The notes: generated from the letters alone by a model not told the origin. Positions 1 to 11,640 are shown, counted from the first letter of the stretch. The stretch is DNA of 64,000 bases from Maniola hyperantus (GCF_902806685.2 NC_048542.1:11206533-11270532), one strand, 5' to 3'. Made by a program: numbers and translations.

Positions 1-716
1 CTTTAACATACTTTTAACCACTGTTTAATTATTTAATTAATTTACAAGTCGATACAATGCACTATTCATATCCTAAGCGTCAGCATAGAGTGTAGAGTCG
101 ATCCGAAACCATAGACTCTCGGACAATGTCAGAGCTTGTTAGGCAGACTTTCAACAATTCATGTAACACACTATCAACAATCCACCTAACAATACTTACA
201 GGAAATTAAACACGATTATATATATCGTTTATTTTTTTAAATGAAGATAACGGAGCATAAACAGAACTGTCGTGCCTCCTCGGGGAAGATATAATTTGTA
301 AAGTTTATAATGAAATACTCCGCTGAAGATGCCGAGTTTGTTATAGAGCGAGAAACTGAAGTTCATGAAAATACTGAAAGATATTGGGTCACACCGGGCG
401 ATTTTTATGTTAGGTACATTTTTATTATGTATATTTTTTACAAACACACATAATACGTACATACTGTTCTGTATGTACGTATACGTAACTCTTACATACA
501 GAACAGCAATCGAATCGATCTTGATCAAGTGTGATCAGCCCATCGGTTGGGGTTTAGGCCATAATCTACCACGCTGGCTAAGTGCTGACTGGCAGACTTC
601 ACACACTTTTGAGAATATTATCGGGAACTCTCAGACATGTAGGTTTCCTCACGATGTTTTTCTTCAACGTTAAAGCAATTACTGATATTTAATTACTAAA
701 ATGCACTCCGAAAAGT

Positions 717-796
717 TAGAGGTACGTGCCCGGGATCGAACCCCCGACTTCCGATTAGGAGGTGGACGTCCTAAGCATTAGGCTATCACAGCTTTT
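717..796 (-). repeat. tRNA-like SINE head (family 2)
   Basis: Read on the minus strand it carries an A-box-like TGATAGCCTAATGC and a B box GGGTTCGATCCC about 35 bp apart, the internal RNA polymerase III promoter of tRNAs. The two ends do not pair as an acceptor stem, so it is not a working tRNA gene. Related pieces lie at 3868-3932 and 7383-7460, all on the minus strand. Confidence 0.6.
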
Positions 797-839
797 ACCA
801 CATACAAAAAAAAACAAATTTATCTATATATTATATTAA

Positions 840-1045
840 ATGAAAAGGTGACTGACTGACTGACTGACTGACTGATCTATCAACGCACAGCTCAAACAAC
901 TGTACGATCGGGCTGAAATTTGGCATGCAGATAGCTATTACGACGCAGGCATCCGCTAAGAAAGGATTTTTGAAAATTCAACCCCTAAGGAGGGGTTTGA
1001 AATTTGTGTAGTCCACGCGGACGAAGTCGCGAGCGTAAGCTAGTT
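840..1045 (+). mobile_element. Helitron-like Lep1-type element, copy 1
   Basis: It starts with a (GACT)n run, continues through CGCACAGCTC and AAATTTGGCATGCAG, and ends GTCGCGAGCGTAAGCTAGT. The same arrangement recurs about a dozen times in this window. The GACT microsatellite and CTAG end resemble the non-autonomous Helitron-like elements described as Lep1 in Lepidoptera; that family name is from memory, the repetition is seen directly. Confidence 0.7.
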
Positions 1046-1529
1046 TTACAAATAAAATTGATCTCATTGTACCCACAGGTTTAGTAAAACTCGCCAGCGC
1101 GTTCCGTCGAAGCGCGAAATGGGACGAGCGAGTTGTTAAAGTCTCGACTGCCGACAAAAAGAGGACCTTATCTCAAACTTACTTATACCCGTCAAATGAC
1201 GTCTTTTCACGATGCATTGCGCTGGGGAAATGAAATGAAAACTATCGTAAACTTGTCTGCTTTAAGCTACAGTATCTATAGGTTTGTTTCCTTGAGATTT
1301 TCTGTCTTTGACAAGGTACTTACTGTGATAAGACTTAACTTTAAGGTTTCTGTGCTAAAGCACGAACATGACAAACTAAACCAACTTTTCCAAGATTTTT
1401 AATGTGTATCATCCATTTAGTTTGACGTGCTTTTACAGTTCCTTGTATTACAAATATCGTATATCTACGCGTACGCGCGCATTTAGTGTGATATCCTACA
1501 GTGCAGCTGATCGATTGCGAAAAAGACGC

Positions 1530-1905
1530 TACATCAGTCATTGCAACAATCTCAATAATTGTGATGATTCGCTGAATCTATGGTACTCTTGCTGCAACTG
1601 GGAATTTTAGCTAATAGAGAGAGAGAGAGTCAGCCAATCATATGACGTGATTGCGATCGTTACACTGTGCCTACCCACCTAGCTGTCAAACCACGATGGT
1701 AATAGGGCGATTGTCTAAAACCTGCATCAATCATTATTACAATCTCAATTGTTTTGATTGGCTGAATTTGTGCGATTCTTGTTGCAACAATGCATTGTAG
1801 CCAATAGTGAGCGAGCGTTAACCAATTAGAGATGATTGCGATCGTGATATTGTAGCTGTCATTCTCCCGCAATCGCGCATTGTTTTGGTTCTGTTTGCGC
1901 GTTCT
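1530..1905. repeat. MITE-like repeat, two direct divergent copies
   Basis: A unit starting GGGCGATTGTCTAAAACC and including ATGCATTGTAGCCAATAG lies at about 1706-1880, with a more diverged copy in the same direction at about 1530-1660. The unit is the same as each arm of the long palindrome at 55543-55897. Confidence 0.6.
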
Positions 1906-2126
1906 GTTTGTTTCAGGCTTAACACGTTGTTTTAACACGTGTAAATTGTAAAAGCGAGTCTATTTACTCGCGGAATTAAACCAGCGTTTATTAAATTCAT
2001 ACGTTTCATGAACACGAGCGCTTCAACTAGGTCTGCGGGTCACACTTTTATTACAATAATAAAAAAATTTATGTTTAAACTTAATCTTATCTTTTAATTT
2101 TTACATAATATCACAGAATATAAAGT

Positions 2127-2326
2127 ACAGTAGCCGGCAAGAAATATTGTACCTACATCGATTGTATTGTGTAGAATGACAATTCGGCTTTGTAGAGCGT
2201 TGTCTCTGTCACTCATACCTATATGACGTTTTGTCGGTCTCAACGAGACAGTGCTCTATTTTGTTATCTCCTTCTAAAGGTCGATGGACTTACATTACTT
2301 TCAGCCGCGTAGGTACTGTAGTTCTT
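2127..2326. mobile_element. Palindromic MITE family D, copy 1
   Basis: The two ends are inverted copies of a GCGGCAGAAAGTAATGTACATCG-type sequence, here degraded, and the inner arms (TAGAGCGTTGTCTCTGTCACTC and its complement) face each other around GACGTTTTGTCGG. Other copies lie at 12290-12462, 15678-15874, 32376-32540 and 46481-47015, with a truncated one at 5668-5712. No coding capacity. Confidence 0.7.
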
Positions 2327-3231
2327 AACTCTTAACCAACCAAAAAGTCAAACATCTCGTGAAATTGCCGTCTGCTTCGAACCTATTAGATTGGTGCCGA
2401 ATGAATATTAAGTTAGTGCTTTCGCGATAGCGGAAAAAAATGTTAAGCGGTTTTCTAAAAAAATACCTAACCTCTTAGTTTAAACCATCAATACCAACAA
2501 TCGATAAATTTATTTTGTAATATTTAAAAAAAATGGATAAAAAAGATATAGAAAATATTACTTACAATAAAACTTATTAGCTAGCCTATTGAACTATTAT
2601 GTACTAACGCTAGCCTTATCTAATTAGGTACATAATTATGCAGCTTTCTATTAACATTAAACTTAGTTACCAGAGTATCTTCTTGACTTAATCTAAGAGG
2701 TAGAGATGATCCCACAAAATTAATTATTACCACCTAGAAACTACAGATAATATTATGTAGAGTCCATGTTCTAGAATGTATGATCACTAAATACGCTACT
2801 CCCTACAGTATATCCCCAGGCTTGATCCATGATAGTTTGATTGCCAAAACAAGTTTGAACTATTTGCACTTGACACTAAAGCACTAAGTGGGTGGCCCGC
2901 CGATCGGATCGTTGTAGACTGGAGTAACATTGCCCGTAGCAATTAAGATTGCATGTCTCCAAATTAAGTTTAAGCCCGACTCCAATTTATTGGTTCGTTT
3001 GCTTTGATAGTGCCGTCTAGTTTGGTACAGTCGGCAAAGGGCTTACTAAATGAGACCATGACCTGACCGTAGTATAAATTACACTAAATCTACGGTTACT
3101 TACTTTAAACGCTAAATTGCTTAGAAACTTGAAAACTCCAATGCTAGTTGCTACAGTTTAGTACAGAAAATACAGAAATATATTATTGTTGACTTGTTGA
3201 CTTGATTGTAATGAATCGTTACCTTATGAAG

Positions 3232-3670
3232 AACTAGCTTATGCTCGCGACTTCGTCCGCGGTGACTACAAAAATTCAAACCCCTATTTTTGACCCCTTA
3301 GGAGTTTAATTTTCAAAAATCCTTTTTTAGCGGATGTCTACATCATAATAGCAATCTGCATGCCAAACAGCCCGATCCGTCCAGTAGTTTAAGCTGTGCG
3401 TTGATAGATCAGTCAGTCAGTCACCTATTCCTGTTATAAGTATAATACTAGCTTATGCTCGCAACTTCGTCCGTGTGGACTACAAAAATTTCAAACCCCT
3501 ATTTCACCCCTTTAGGGGTTGAATTTTCAAAAATCCTTTCTTAGCGGATGCCTACGTCATAATAGCTATCTGTATGCCAAATTTCAGCCCGATCCGTCAA
3601 GTAGTTTGAGCTGTGCGTTGACAGATCAGTCAGTCAGTCAATCAGTCAGTCACCTTTTCCTTTTATATAT
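3232..3670 (-). mobile_element. Two adjacent Helitron-like Lep1-type elements
   Basis: Two copies of the CTAG/(GACT)n family follow each other in the same orientation, at about 3232-3435 and 3448-3670, each reading ACTAGCTTATGCTCGC... towards CAGTCAGTCACC. They differ by scattered substitutions, so this is either a tandem duplication or two insertions at a preferred AT-rich site. Confidence 0.7.
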
Positions 3671-3796
3671 TATTTAGAAGATATAGATAGGCGTCCATCA
3701 GAGTGTGTTCCCACAAAACTACAGTTTGGTGCTAGTCAACCCTGGTGCTGTTGATGTAGGTAAATGTGCGTACATACTTTATACCGACGACCAGGG

Positions 3797-3932
3797 AGGT
3801 CCCTGGCGCAGTGGTGAGCGCTGTGGTCTTATTAGTGGGAGGTCCCGGGTTCGATTCTTGAGTTGCATGCCCAGGGTCAGACCCCCGACCTCGAGGCGGA
3901 CGTCCCAACCACTAGGCTATCACGGCTATCTT
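3797..3932. repeat. Fused tRNA-like SINE heads of two families
   Basis: Bases 3797-3856 are a plus-strand SINE head with A box TGGCGCAGTGG and B box GGTTCGATTC, the same family as the SINE at 46567-46908. Directly after it, 3868-3932 is a minus-strand head of the second family, ending in the complement of AGCCGTGATAGCCTAGTGG. The two heads meet near the B box and neither has a full body. Confidence 0.6.
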
Positions 3933-5054
3933 AACAATGTTGATGATGTTCTTAATCATTAAACATAATATCAGTTTGATGCCTCAGCTATTAGTTGATA
4001 GATCTTAAGACGGGCGGTTAATTGGCAACAAGAAGTGATGCGAAACATCAAACCGCGCGAGGGGCTTCGCCGGTAACAGCGTTTAATCACGCCCTTTGAG
4101 CCCCCACCTTTCTACTAGTGACTCTATAATTTTGTCTTTTTCAGGATAATCCGTAAAATATGTGATAACTTAAGTCCCTAGTACAGTGTTTTGAGACGCC
4201 TTCATTTAGGACCTAATTAAAACTGTGATACATAAGTACCTATCCCTAATAATAAACCATTCTATTAGGCTTTTGTAAATTGTATAAAAACTTAAAACGT
4301 CATGATAAAAAATACCCTTTGTTGACTGAAATACTCGTAGGCAAATACACACTAAACTACGTGAAACATTTGATAGAAAGTCAAAACATGGACGTTTCCA
4401 CAGAACACGGTCTTGTGCCGCTTGACGTATGCGACAAGTGACAATTCATATTCTTCATCTAACTTCTAAACTTATAGAAGTATCTCCTAACTCCCACCGA
4501 TGCATTTACAGATGTCGAGTTGCCATTCCACCATCCCAACGTTTATCATTTCTTCGAGCTAAACACCTATTCCCCATTTTTGTGTGACCCGATTCTTTGA
4601 GCTATATCGGTAACTCGTTCGTCCACAGATCTCCGCATTTCCGATTTGATCACATTGAGAAACTCCGAGCATAGCTCTCCTCGTTAAGTGACTCTGAGCA
4701 TTATTATGAAGCCCATAATATTAGTGACCATGTGGATGTCACTAGCCACATGCAATGTTGGAAAACTTTGGTCTTCAATACAAAATAAAGCATAGTCACC
4801 TATTTTGCATGCTCAAATGGAGAGTTCACCTTAATTGGAGGCCCCAATACGCCGTAACAAGGCAAATGGAAATTACAGCGAAGGGCGAATGTAATCGAAT
4901 AAGACCTCCGATTTTCCCATAAATATCGTCTACTATTGGAACAGTGATTTAGTACGGTCTATTAAGTTTGTTAAACAAAATCGGAAGAAGAATAGAAGCA
5001 CGTGAGCCCTTGTGGATTTAGGTCATCATCATCATCATCGTCAACTGATAAAAC

Positions 5055-5215
5055 TGACAGGTTGAAATGGCAATCGGGGAGGGAACGCCCCACACACCCG
5101 CACAGCCCCCGCGCTAACCAGGTGCAAGCGAGCGCGGGTGACGTACGGGTGTGCACTGCGCAGGGCGTCCCTCTGCCTCATACCCCAATCGCCATCTCAA
5201 CCTGTCGCGGACTAT
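5055..5215. mobile_element. GC-rich palindromic MITE family E, copy 1
   Basis: The ends are inverted copies of GACAGGTTGA(G)ATGGCAATCGGGG and the centre is a GC-rich stretch of CACACCCGC/GCGGGTGTG inverted motifs. Copies recur at 38058-38212 and 53877-54030. It is far more GC-rich than its surroundings and lies just past the gloverin 3' end. Confidence 0.65.
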
Positions 5216-5274
5216 AATTATGTAAATACTAGGACATAGAAAACAAAAAAGTGGAATTATCTAAATAAAAATAC

Positions 5275-5280
5275 TTTATT
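5275..5280 (-). terminator. Candidate polyadenylation signal of gloverin
   Basis: AATAAA on the minus strand, 224 bases past the gloverin stop codon. It is a plausible mRNA 3'-end signal, but it was chosen by position only. Confidence 0.4.
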
Positions 5281-5503
5281 ACAATATTATTTACAATTAG
5301 ATCAGTATTTACAATTAGTGAATATTATAGAAAATCATTTTTGGAATATTTTACAAACCACAGAATATTCAAGTTATTTTTTAAAGAAGCTAAGTAGTTA
5401 GCGAAGTAAACCTTAAGTAGAGTTTAATTATTACAAAATACTGTTTACACTAGGTGTATTAAACACAACATTGGTGGTAGCTTGGTGATAGCTTGGTGGC
5501 CAT

Positions 5504-7657
5504 TCACCAACGGTAGTTGAAGTTGGCCATCCCACCGTATTCACGGGGCAAGCCGTGTTGGCGGCCGTACGTGCCTTGGAGAGAGATGTCGCCGTTTTTG
5601 CCAACTGGCCATTTTCCACCAGCCGCTGCTTGGTACTGTAAAAAAATAAAACAATCAATAGATGTACAGTACCTACCTACGCGGCAGAAAATAATGTACA
5701 TCGACCTTTAGAGAGACTTTAGCAACAGACAGGTCTACCAAGTACCGCCACTTCACTGGTAGCAATAGACAGACAGCAATAGATTCCTCCGTGCTTGTGT
5801 AACCTATACCCGGGGTTGTAGGTGGTCCAATAGTTTTGTTGTATCTTTCAGCTTATATACAGCTCTCATTGTATACCTAGGTATATAAGTAATCGCTGAA
5901 GGACTGTAAGTACCGGTATTCCACCCGCATTTAGGAGTTCTGCAGTAACTCAGTCATTGTTTGGTGACATGTTGTTTGTAAACTATTTGACAGCCACACT
6001 AATCTCGTATTGGCTGACGTCCGGAATCCTCCGTATAGTATAGGGTCAGTTGTCTCTGGGTATCTTTAGCCAAATCTTTTACTGACTTCTGTATAACGGC
6101 GTATAGGTATACTCACTTTAACTTTACTTATAATATACGGTACTCCGTAGAGAAAAACAAGCGTGATAAGGATAAGGAAGATTCTTACAGAAGTGCCACC
6201 ATGGATCTGTCGGCTGATATCAAGCGAGGCAGCCGCGTTAGGGTTCTGCCAGTTGAGGCCGCCACCTAAGTGCGAGGAGTCGCCTGCGGCACCCAGTACA
6301 CGTGTTCCGTAGACTTGACCGTTCAGCTTGCCGCGGTTGTCGTTAAAGATTTGGTGCTCGTAACCGCCTTTGCCCTGCAAAAGTAGGTATTAAGTCCAAG
6401 TCAAAATCATCGTTTAGGTACATGGCTTACTTTACAACTTAAAAATCAGCTTAAGTATTTTTTTCAATCCCGCTTGAATAGGCTGCATCTGTATTTTCAG
6501 CATCGTGACTTTTGAAAATTCACGTCTATGTTTAGGCATTTTTGGAGACCGTATGTTTGTTGGAATTTGCCTGTGATCAGCTTGAAAACCTCGGAGTTAT
6601 CATTTTAGAAACCACTTAAAATAAATGTTACAATAGATCCTAACTAAGTATATATCCTATTTTTGATGTACCTATCAAGTGCTAATTAATACAAGAGAAG
6701 AAACAAAAGAGAAGATCGTGTGAAAAGCTGCACTCAAAAACCCAGAAAACGTCACTAGGTAATGCATGTCTCGAAAGAAATTCTGGTACATAAGTTGGTA
6801 GCCCACTACATCCCACTAAAGTAACAAGGTGTCTCAAATCTCCTCTCTGCTTTTGTCCGCCAGCGCATTAAATCTTGAAGCCGAATCAGGCTTCATTATT
6901 ACATAGCTACCGCAGTAGGTATAGCCAAAACTTTACTCACAAATAAACCGGCGCCATTTTGTCCAAGAGTTCCAAACACACGACCATCATCTCCGATCTT
7001 CCTGTCCAGCAGGGTAACATCACGACGCTCTCTCGGATGACTTTGCACGTACCATTCTGGGTAACTAGAAGAAAGATAATCGAGCTAAGTTGCCTATAAT
7101 AAAATTAACCATTTAAGAGAACATAATATTTGGCTATGGCAGTCGGCGAGTGTTTAAAGGATTTTCTTTGAAACGAATTTCTAGTGAAATATTATGATTG
7201 CCATCAGGTTAGTCATGTTGCCCGTTTCGATGAGATAACTGATTAATCTGTTCTAATTGATGCATCCCATTACGATTTTTTTTAAATAAGTACAACCTTA
7301 TGCGTGGCACTTGTTAGGTTAGATACTCACATAGAGTAAAGGATCAATACCCGCAGGAGCACGGGTCTTCTATCAGAATACTTATCAATCAAGGAATCAA
7401 ACCTCGTACCCCCTAAATAGAAGGCCGACGCGGTCTTAATCACTAGGCTATCACCGTTTTTTAAAATTACTTGATTAGGCAATAGAAATTATTATTAATA
7501 ATAGACTGTTATACAATTACATTTCTATGCTTATTAGAATGTCATTGCTGTTATATAAATAGGGTACTTACGTATCAGCTACTATAACTTGTGGTGCATA
7601 GTACTCTTGGGCGACAACAGCTAGAAAGACCGCGGGTAAAATGTAGAGGAACAGCAT
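5504..7657 (-). CDS. Gloverin-family antimicrobial protein precursor
   Basis: Gloverins are secreted glycine-rich proteins made in lepidopteran fat body and haemocytes after infection; they act on the outer envelope of Gram-negative bacteria. Four coding exons (7572-7657, 6941-7064, 6189-6374, 5504-5635) have canonical GT/AG borders and join in phase to 175 residues, a usual precursor length. Residues 1-16 form a hydrophobic signal peptide ending VVA. A short pro-segment ends at a dibasic RERR site (40-43), where furin-type cleavage would leave a mature protein of 132 residues. Family motifs seen include GRVFGTLGQNGAGLF, IFNDNRGKL, YGTRVLGAAGDSS and LGGGLNW, with C-terminal NFNYRW. No stop or frameshift breaks it, so it looks functional. 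It is a single copy in this window. The start is the first ATG after the acceptor at 7661-7662. Confidence 0.9.
5668..5712. repeat. Truncated family D MITE in gloverin intron 3
   Basis: Only the outer end (CGCGGCAGAAAATAATGTAC) of the family D palindromic MITE is present, just upstream of the last gloverin exon. It could be an abortive or deleted copy. Confidence 0.55.
7383..7460 (-). repeat. Degraded tRNA-like SINE in gloverin intron 1
   Basis: It contains the complement of GGTGATAGCCTAGTG and a damaged B box. It matches the head at 717-796. It lies in the intron between the signal-peptide exon and the second coding exon. Confidence 0.5.
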
Positions 7658-8031
7658 TTTCTACAGAAGAAAAATAAAATTAGGAGATAAATTAGGAATT
7701 TGAATATTGGTTGATACGATAACAGTCTAAAAGTCAACGTTCACATACTACACTTTACGATACATCAATGCAGGCATTCTGAACCAGTGGTAGAAGCATT
7801 TAACGATTCAAAAAGTTTACTTAATTGTATAAAAATATTTTTATTCATTTATCACTATCCTTACAACTTATTCCATTATAACGTGGTTAATTGACATCAG
7901 CAATGAAGAATTAAGATTTAAGACCGACATAGAGAAAGATGAGTAGATATACTTATGTGCGATAAGTACCTACCTACATAGTAGCTTAAAAACCCTTCTT
8001 CTCATATTTAATTAAGTAGAAAAATTCTTAC

Positions 8032-8101
8032 CTTTTTATTAAAGTACGAACACACGAAGATAGAATACTGATGTTCTTCCAAGGAGATTCACAGTTGGAA
8101 T
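8032..8101 (-). other. Gloverin non-coding first exon and transcription start
   Basis: A TCATT initiator-like motif lies at 8099-8103, about 30 bases from the TATA box. The exon would end at the donor AAAAG/GTAAGA (8031-8030) and join the acceptor TTCTGTAG (7662-7661), three bases before the start codon. The extent is inferred from these signals, not from a transcript. Confidence 0.55.
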
Positions 8102-8127
8102 GATACATTTCCCCGTCCAGAAAGACT

Positions 8128-8136
8128 ATTTATATA
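8128..8136 (-). promoter_or_regulatory. TATA box of gloverin
   Basis: TATATAAAT on the minus strand, about 30 bases upstream of the initiator-like TCATT. Confidence 0.65.
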
Positions 8137-8152
8137 AAAAAACAGTTAGCGC

Positions 8153-8162
8153 GGGAGTTCCT
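8153..8162 (+). promoter_or_regulatory. kappaB-type (Rel) site of gloverin
   Basis: GGGAGTTCCT fits the insect Rel consensus GGGRNYYYYY exactly. It sits about 17 bp upstream of the TATA box, where insect antimicrobial genes usually carry such sites. It suggests induction by Relish or Dorsal-type factors after bacterial challenge. Confidence 0.6.
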
Positions 8163-8262
8163 GCGCTCACACAATCTGTAAGCTAACTGCTAAGTTATTC
8201 CCCTGGTACGCGGTAACGGGACGATCCACTAAATTATTAATTTGCTTGCAAATAATATTATT

Positions 8263-8300
8263 TGATAAGAGGTTAATAATTCCTCTGCCTTTTCTTATCA
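8263..8300. promoter_or_regulatory. Pair of GATA sites upstream of gloverin
   Basis: TGATAA occurs on the plus strand at 8263-8268 and on the minus strand at 8295-8300, about 100-140 bp upstream of the kappaB site. GATA factors cooperate with Rel proteins in the insect fat body, so the pair fits fat-body expression. The motif is short and could be chance. Confidence 0.4.
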
Positions 8301-8689
8301 GTTGTACAAACGTATGACGTTTTCATCTTACTATTGAGGTGGTGACTCATTGCAAAATTTTATGCATTTTGTCGTACTAGTCTAGTACCTACCACCTACC
8401 TAGTTCATGGGTAAAAATCATCTCTTGAATTTTTAAATAAAATCACCTAATTAAATTTTTCTACTTCTTGTCCACAATTTCTCAGTGCTTCAAGACCAAA
8501 ATCTTCAAACAGTGCGTGTTGCCAATGATAACATAATATGGATCCGAGACATGGTCGCTAAGTATAAGGGCCTCATAAGAAAGCTCAGTAACTCAGCGGG
8601 CGATGGAAGGAAGGGAATGTTTTGAAATTGTTGGCTCCTTGTGTCACAGTGTTACACACGGGGGTGTGACTCAACGGGAATAACCCGAG

Positions 8690-9075
8690 AAAGCTATGCT
8701 TGGAGTTTCTCTACGTGATCAAATCAGAAATGAGGAGATCCGTAGGTGAACTAGAGTAACAGACGTAGCTCAACGGGTTGCGAAGCTAAAGTGGCAATGG
8801 ACAGGGCATATAAGTAGTTCGAAAAACCGTTAGACGTTGCTGAAATGGCGATCTCGCACCGAAAAGCGCAGCGTTGGAAGATCCCCACTAGTGGTGGAGT
8901 ACGCCGACTTTTAAAACGGCCGATTATAAAAGCCGTTTTAAAAGTCGGCGAACTCCGTTCTTAGTGGACGGACAAGTCGCAGGGAGCAGCTGGATTCAGG
9001 CGGCGCAAGACCGTGGCGTGTGGAAGTCCCTAGAAGAGTCCAGCAGTGGATGTCTATCGGTTGATGATGATGATG
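8690..9075 (+). pseudogene. LINE remnant: C-terminal end of a reverse transcriptase
   Basis: Plus-strand frames, broken by stops, read AMLGVSLRDQIRNEEIRR and VAKLKWQWTGHI, and later GKRSVGR-like and WKSLEE-like segments ending ...VQQWMSIG. These are typical of the C terminus of RTE/Jockey-type non-LTR reverse transcriptases in insects. It ends in a (GAT)n tail at 9064-9075, common at LINE 3' ends. A 67-bp palindrome interrupts it at 8895-8961. Confidence 0.65.
8895..8961. mobile_element. Tiny 67-bp palindromic insertion
   Basis: Arms 8902-8920 and 8932-8950 are perfect 19-bp inverted repeats around an 11-bp loop, with partial pairing further out. TAGTGG stands on both sides (8889-8894 and 8962-8967). 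The segment interrupts the reverse-transcriptase remnant, where related sequences read straight through, so it looks like an insertion with a 6-bp target duplication. Confidence 0.55.
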
Positions 9076-9112
9076 GATTAAAATTTTAGGGTCTTGGGAC
9101 TGTAATCATAAA

Positions 9113-9350
9113 ATGACGTCATTTTTTTTAAATTATTTTCTTCAATAATGAATTCTAGCGCCATGCGTAGAATTCATTATTGAAGAGAATCATTTTAAAA
9201 AAATCATGATTTATATTTAACTAGCGACCCTCCCAGCAGACCAGACCAGAAATTTAGAAATTATAAAATTCCAAACCCCTGCCGAGAATTGAACCCGGGA
9301 CCTCCCACTAATAAAACCACAGCGTTTACCACTGCGCCAGGGAGGTCGTC
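9113..9350. repeat. Hairpin and minus-strand SINE fragment
   Basis: Arms 9140-9157 and 9168-9185 are perfect 18-bp inverted repeats around GCGCCATGCG. Next to them, 9222-9350 is a minus-strand SINE piece with B box GGGTTCAATTC and A box TGGCGCAGTGG, the family of 46567-46908. Confidence 0.6.
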
Positions 9351-9770
9351 AAAACTTGACTTAGAAAGTGATTAGACGGAGGACTATACGAGTCGGTTCG
9401 TCTGTTCTTACTCAGAACGAATTTTACTAGGTTAGTAAGGTAAAAAATAAAATACCTAGTAAATAAAATAATCACCACTTTATTTTTACTTCTGTTGTGT
9501 ATAATTTCTTTTATACACAATCTCTAAACTAAAATGTTCAAAACTAATGTACCTATCAACATTTTCATTAGTAGGTACACTGTAACAAAAAACATAAGAG
9601 CTAAAGTTAAATTAAACTATTTTAACGAAAATAAAACTTATAAAGCTTCTGTTCTTAAAAAAATTATATATAGGATGTACATTACACCAAGAATCCTATG
9701 TTATGCTTCCACCAACCTACAATACACAACAATAAGATACTTACTTACCTCCTATGATAGCATTGGTTTT

Positions 9771-9808
9771 TATCAAAAGGTTGATTATAATTTATCAACC
9801 TTTTGATA
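9771..9808. repeat. Perfect 15-bp hairpin
   Basis: TATCAAAAGGTTGAT and its exact complement are separated by 8 bases. No neighbouring gene explains it; it may be a MITE core. Confidence 0.5.
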
Positions 9809-10124
9809 TACATAGGTAAATCAAGTGTCTGATCAAAAACCAACAATAGGCTACTTGACTCATATCTAATTTCGTCCAATAAATGATTATTTATTATAGT
9901 ATTTTGCTTAAGACAACGAAATATATCAATAACAATTTTTAAAAACGCAGGATGGATATATAAAACCAATTTAAAAAAATACAGTTTTTATTTTTATTTG
10001 AAACGCAGAAAACGCTGTCCGCCATGATGTGACGTCATTAAATATGTAAACAAAGAAATGTCATCCATATGTCACGCGGGGACTAACGTAGTATCGATAT
10101 ATATAAAATTTAAAGTCCTGACTA

Positions 10125-10321
10125 ACTTATATATCAACGCACAGCCTAAACATCTAAACAGCTGGTCCTAGATACATGAAATTTGGTGGGTGTGTTCTTT
10201 GTAGGTAAAGAGAAGGTATCCACTAGGAAAGGATTTTTTGAAATTCCACCCCTGAGTGGGTTAAATGGGGGTTTGAAATTTATGAAGTCCACGCGGGCGA
10301 AGTCACGAGCATAAGCTAGTT
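10125..10321 (+). mobile_element. Diverged Helitron-like Lep1-type element
   Basis: It has ATCAACGCACAGCC near the start and GTCACGAGCATAAGCTAGT at the end. The GACT run is lost, so it is probably an older copy. Confidence 0.6.
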
Positions 10322-11429
10322 TTTATATATTTCTAAAAACTCATAGTAAACGTAAAAAAATATCGCTTTCTCTTTATAAATTGAATAAGTTATTAAGTAA
10401 GACTTACAACAAACTGATCTTTGCAAAAATAAATTTGGGTTGAAGTCTTTGTCATATAGGATCCCTTTAAGCAAGTCTTCGTGTGTTACGTATATTTATT
10501 TCACTGGGCACTCTAATCCACAACTTTCCTGTGGTCTTTATCGATGCGTTTTTTACATTCTCGAATGATACAATAACGATAATTACTATATTTTTCATGT
10601 AAACTAGTATAGAAGTCATGTTTATTAAACTTTGGGAGGTTATGCTGTTGTTTACAAATGCATGACGGCAGAGCACAGATAATCTATGGGCCAAACATGG
10701 CCGACAGTGTTTTCACCTGTCTAAGAAAAATATATTTTTAAATTAAAGTTTTACGGTTTTTAGGGCGCAAAAAAATATAGTGTTAATTTTTTTGATCTAA
10801 TAGGACAAATATTAACCATTTAAGACCAACTTAAAAAAAGTGTCAACTAGCCTATTCCATTTTCAAAAAAAAAATCTTTTTGTTCTGATCGCGATAGTGA
10901 CGAAAATATTTAAATTTATTAAAAACTTCCATTGACTTATATATTAAAACTTCAGACATTTTGTTTCAAAAATCAATAGTTCTGTTGTAAAAAACCAATT
11001 CAAAAATCTAATTCGCATCAAAAACCAATAATGAAATAAAATGAATTTCATAGTATAATGAAAGATGTACATCGTTTTCTGTAAAATGACTTAGAATGTG
11101 TAGTGTAGCAGAAACTCTTTGCAGTTTCTGCAGAACGAAAACTAAATGTAATAATTTATTGTCACTCCTTCCTGTCGTAGCGAAAATGCTAAATTTATAT
11201 TTTATTTTGCTTATTAAAACCATTATTCTAAAGGTTTTCACTTATTTAACAGAATGGAAATATTGGTTTTTGATCAGACACTTCTATGACCTACCTATAT
11301 TTAACCACTATCCAAAAATGCAAGATTTGTTCCAAAAAAGAATTAACTTCCGTGATTCACGATGTTTTACAAAATCTATAAAATTAAGGTGTAGAACTGT
11401 AAAAAATCATAAAGTCCTTATCAATACTG

Positions 11430-11640
11430 TCAATACTGTGTGTCCGTCTGTCTGTCTGCTAGCTTTTCACGGGCCAACAGTTTTTAACCCATTTTGATGA
11501 AATTTGGTACAGAGTTGTCTTACACCCGGGGGACTTAAGAAGACGTTGGCTACTTTTTATCCCGGAAAATCAAAGAGTTCCCACGGGATTTTTAAAACCG
11601 AAATCCACGCAGACGAAGTCGCAGGCAGATATGCGCGCAT
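11430..11640 (+). repeat. GTCTGTCTG/GACGAAGTCGC repeat (family B)
   Basis: It begins with a GTCCGTCTGTCTG run, contains GAAATTTGGTACAGAG and TATCCCGGAAAATCAAAGAG, and ends near CAGACGAAGTCGCAGGCA. Its tail resembles the tail of the Lep1-type elements. Other copies include 13045-13216, 31760-31946, 52754-52966 and 54628-54841. Confidence 0.6.

Larger units (their letters stand above)
1..5503. other. Gene-free flank with interspersed repeats
   Basis: No coding exon can be supported here: open frames are short, have no recognisable domain and mostly overlap repeats. The stretch holds tRNA-like SINE pieces, three Helitron-like CTAG elements, copies of three palindromic MITE families and unique AT-rich DNA between them. 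The segment 3940-5050 shows nothing recognisable. Confidence 0.6.

Noticed and set aside
717..796. Possible tRNA gene on the minus strand
   Set aside because: B box is perfect but the 5' and 3' ends cannot form an acceptor stem, and related partial copies occur elsewhere.
11096..11497. 133-residue plus-strand frame
   Set aside because: Composition is AT-driven, its end runs into a family B repeat, and no domain is seen.
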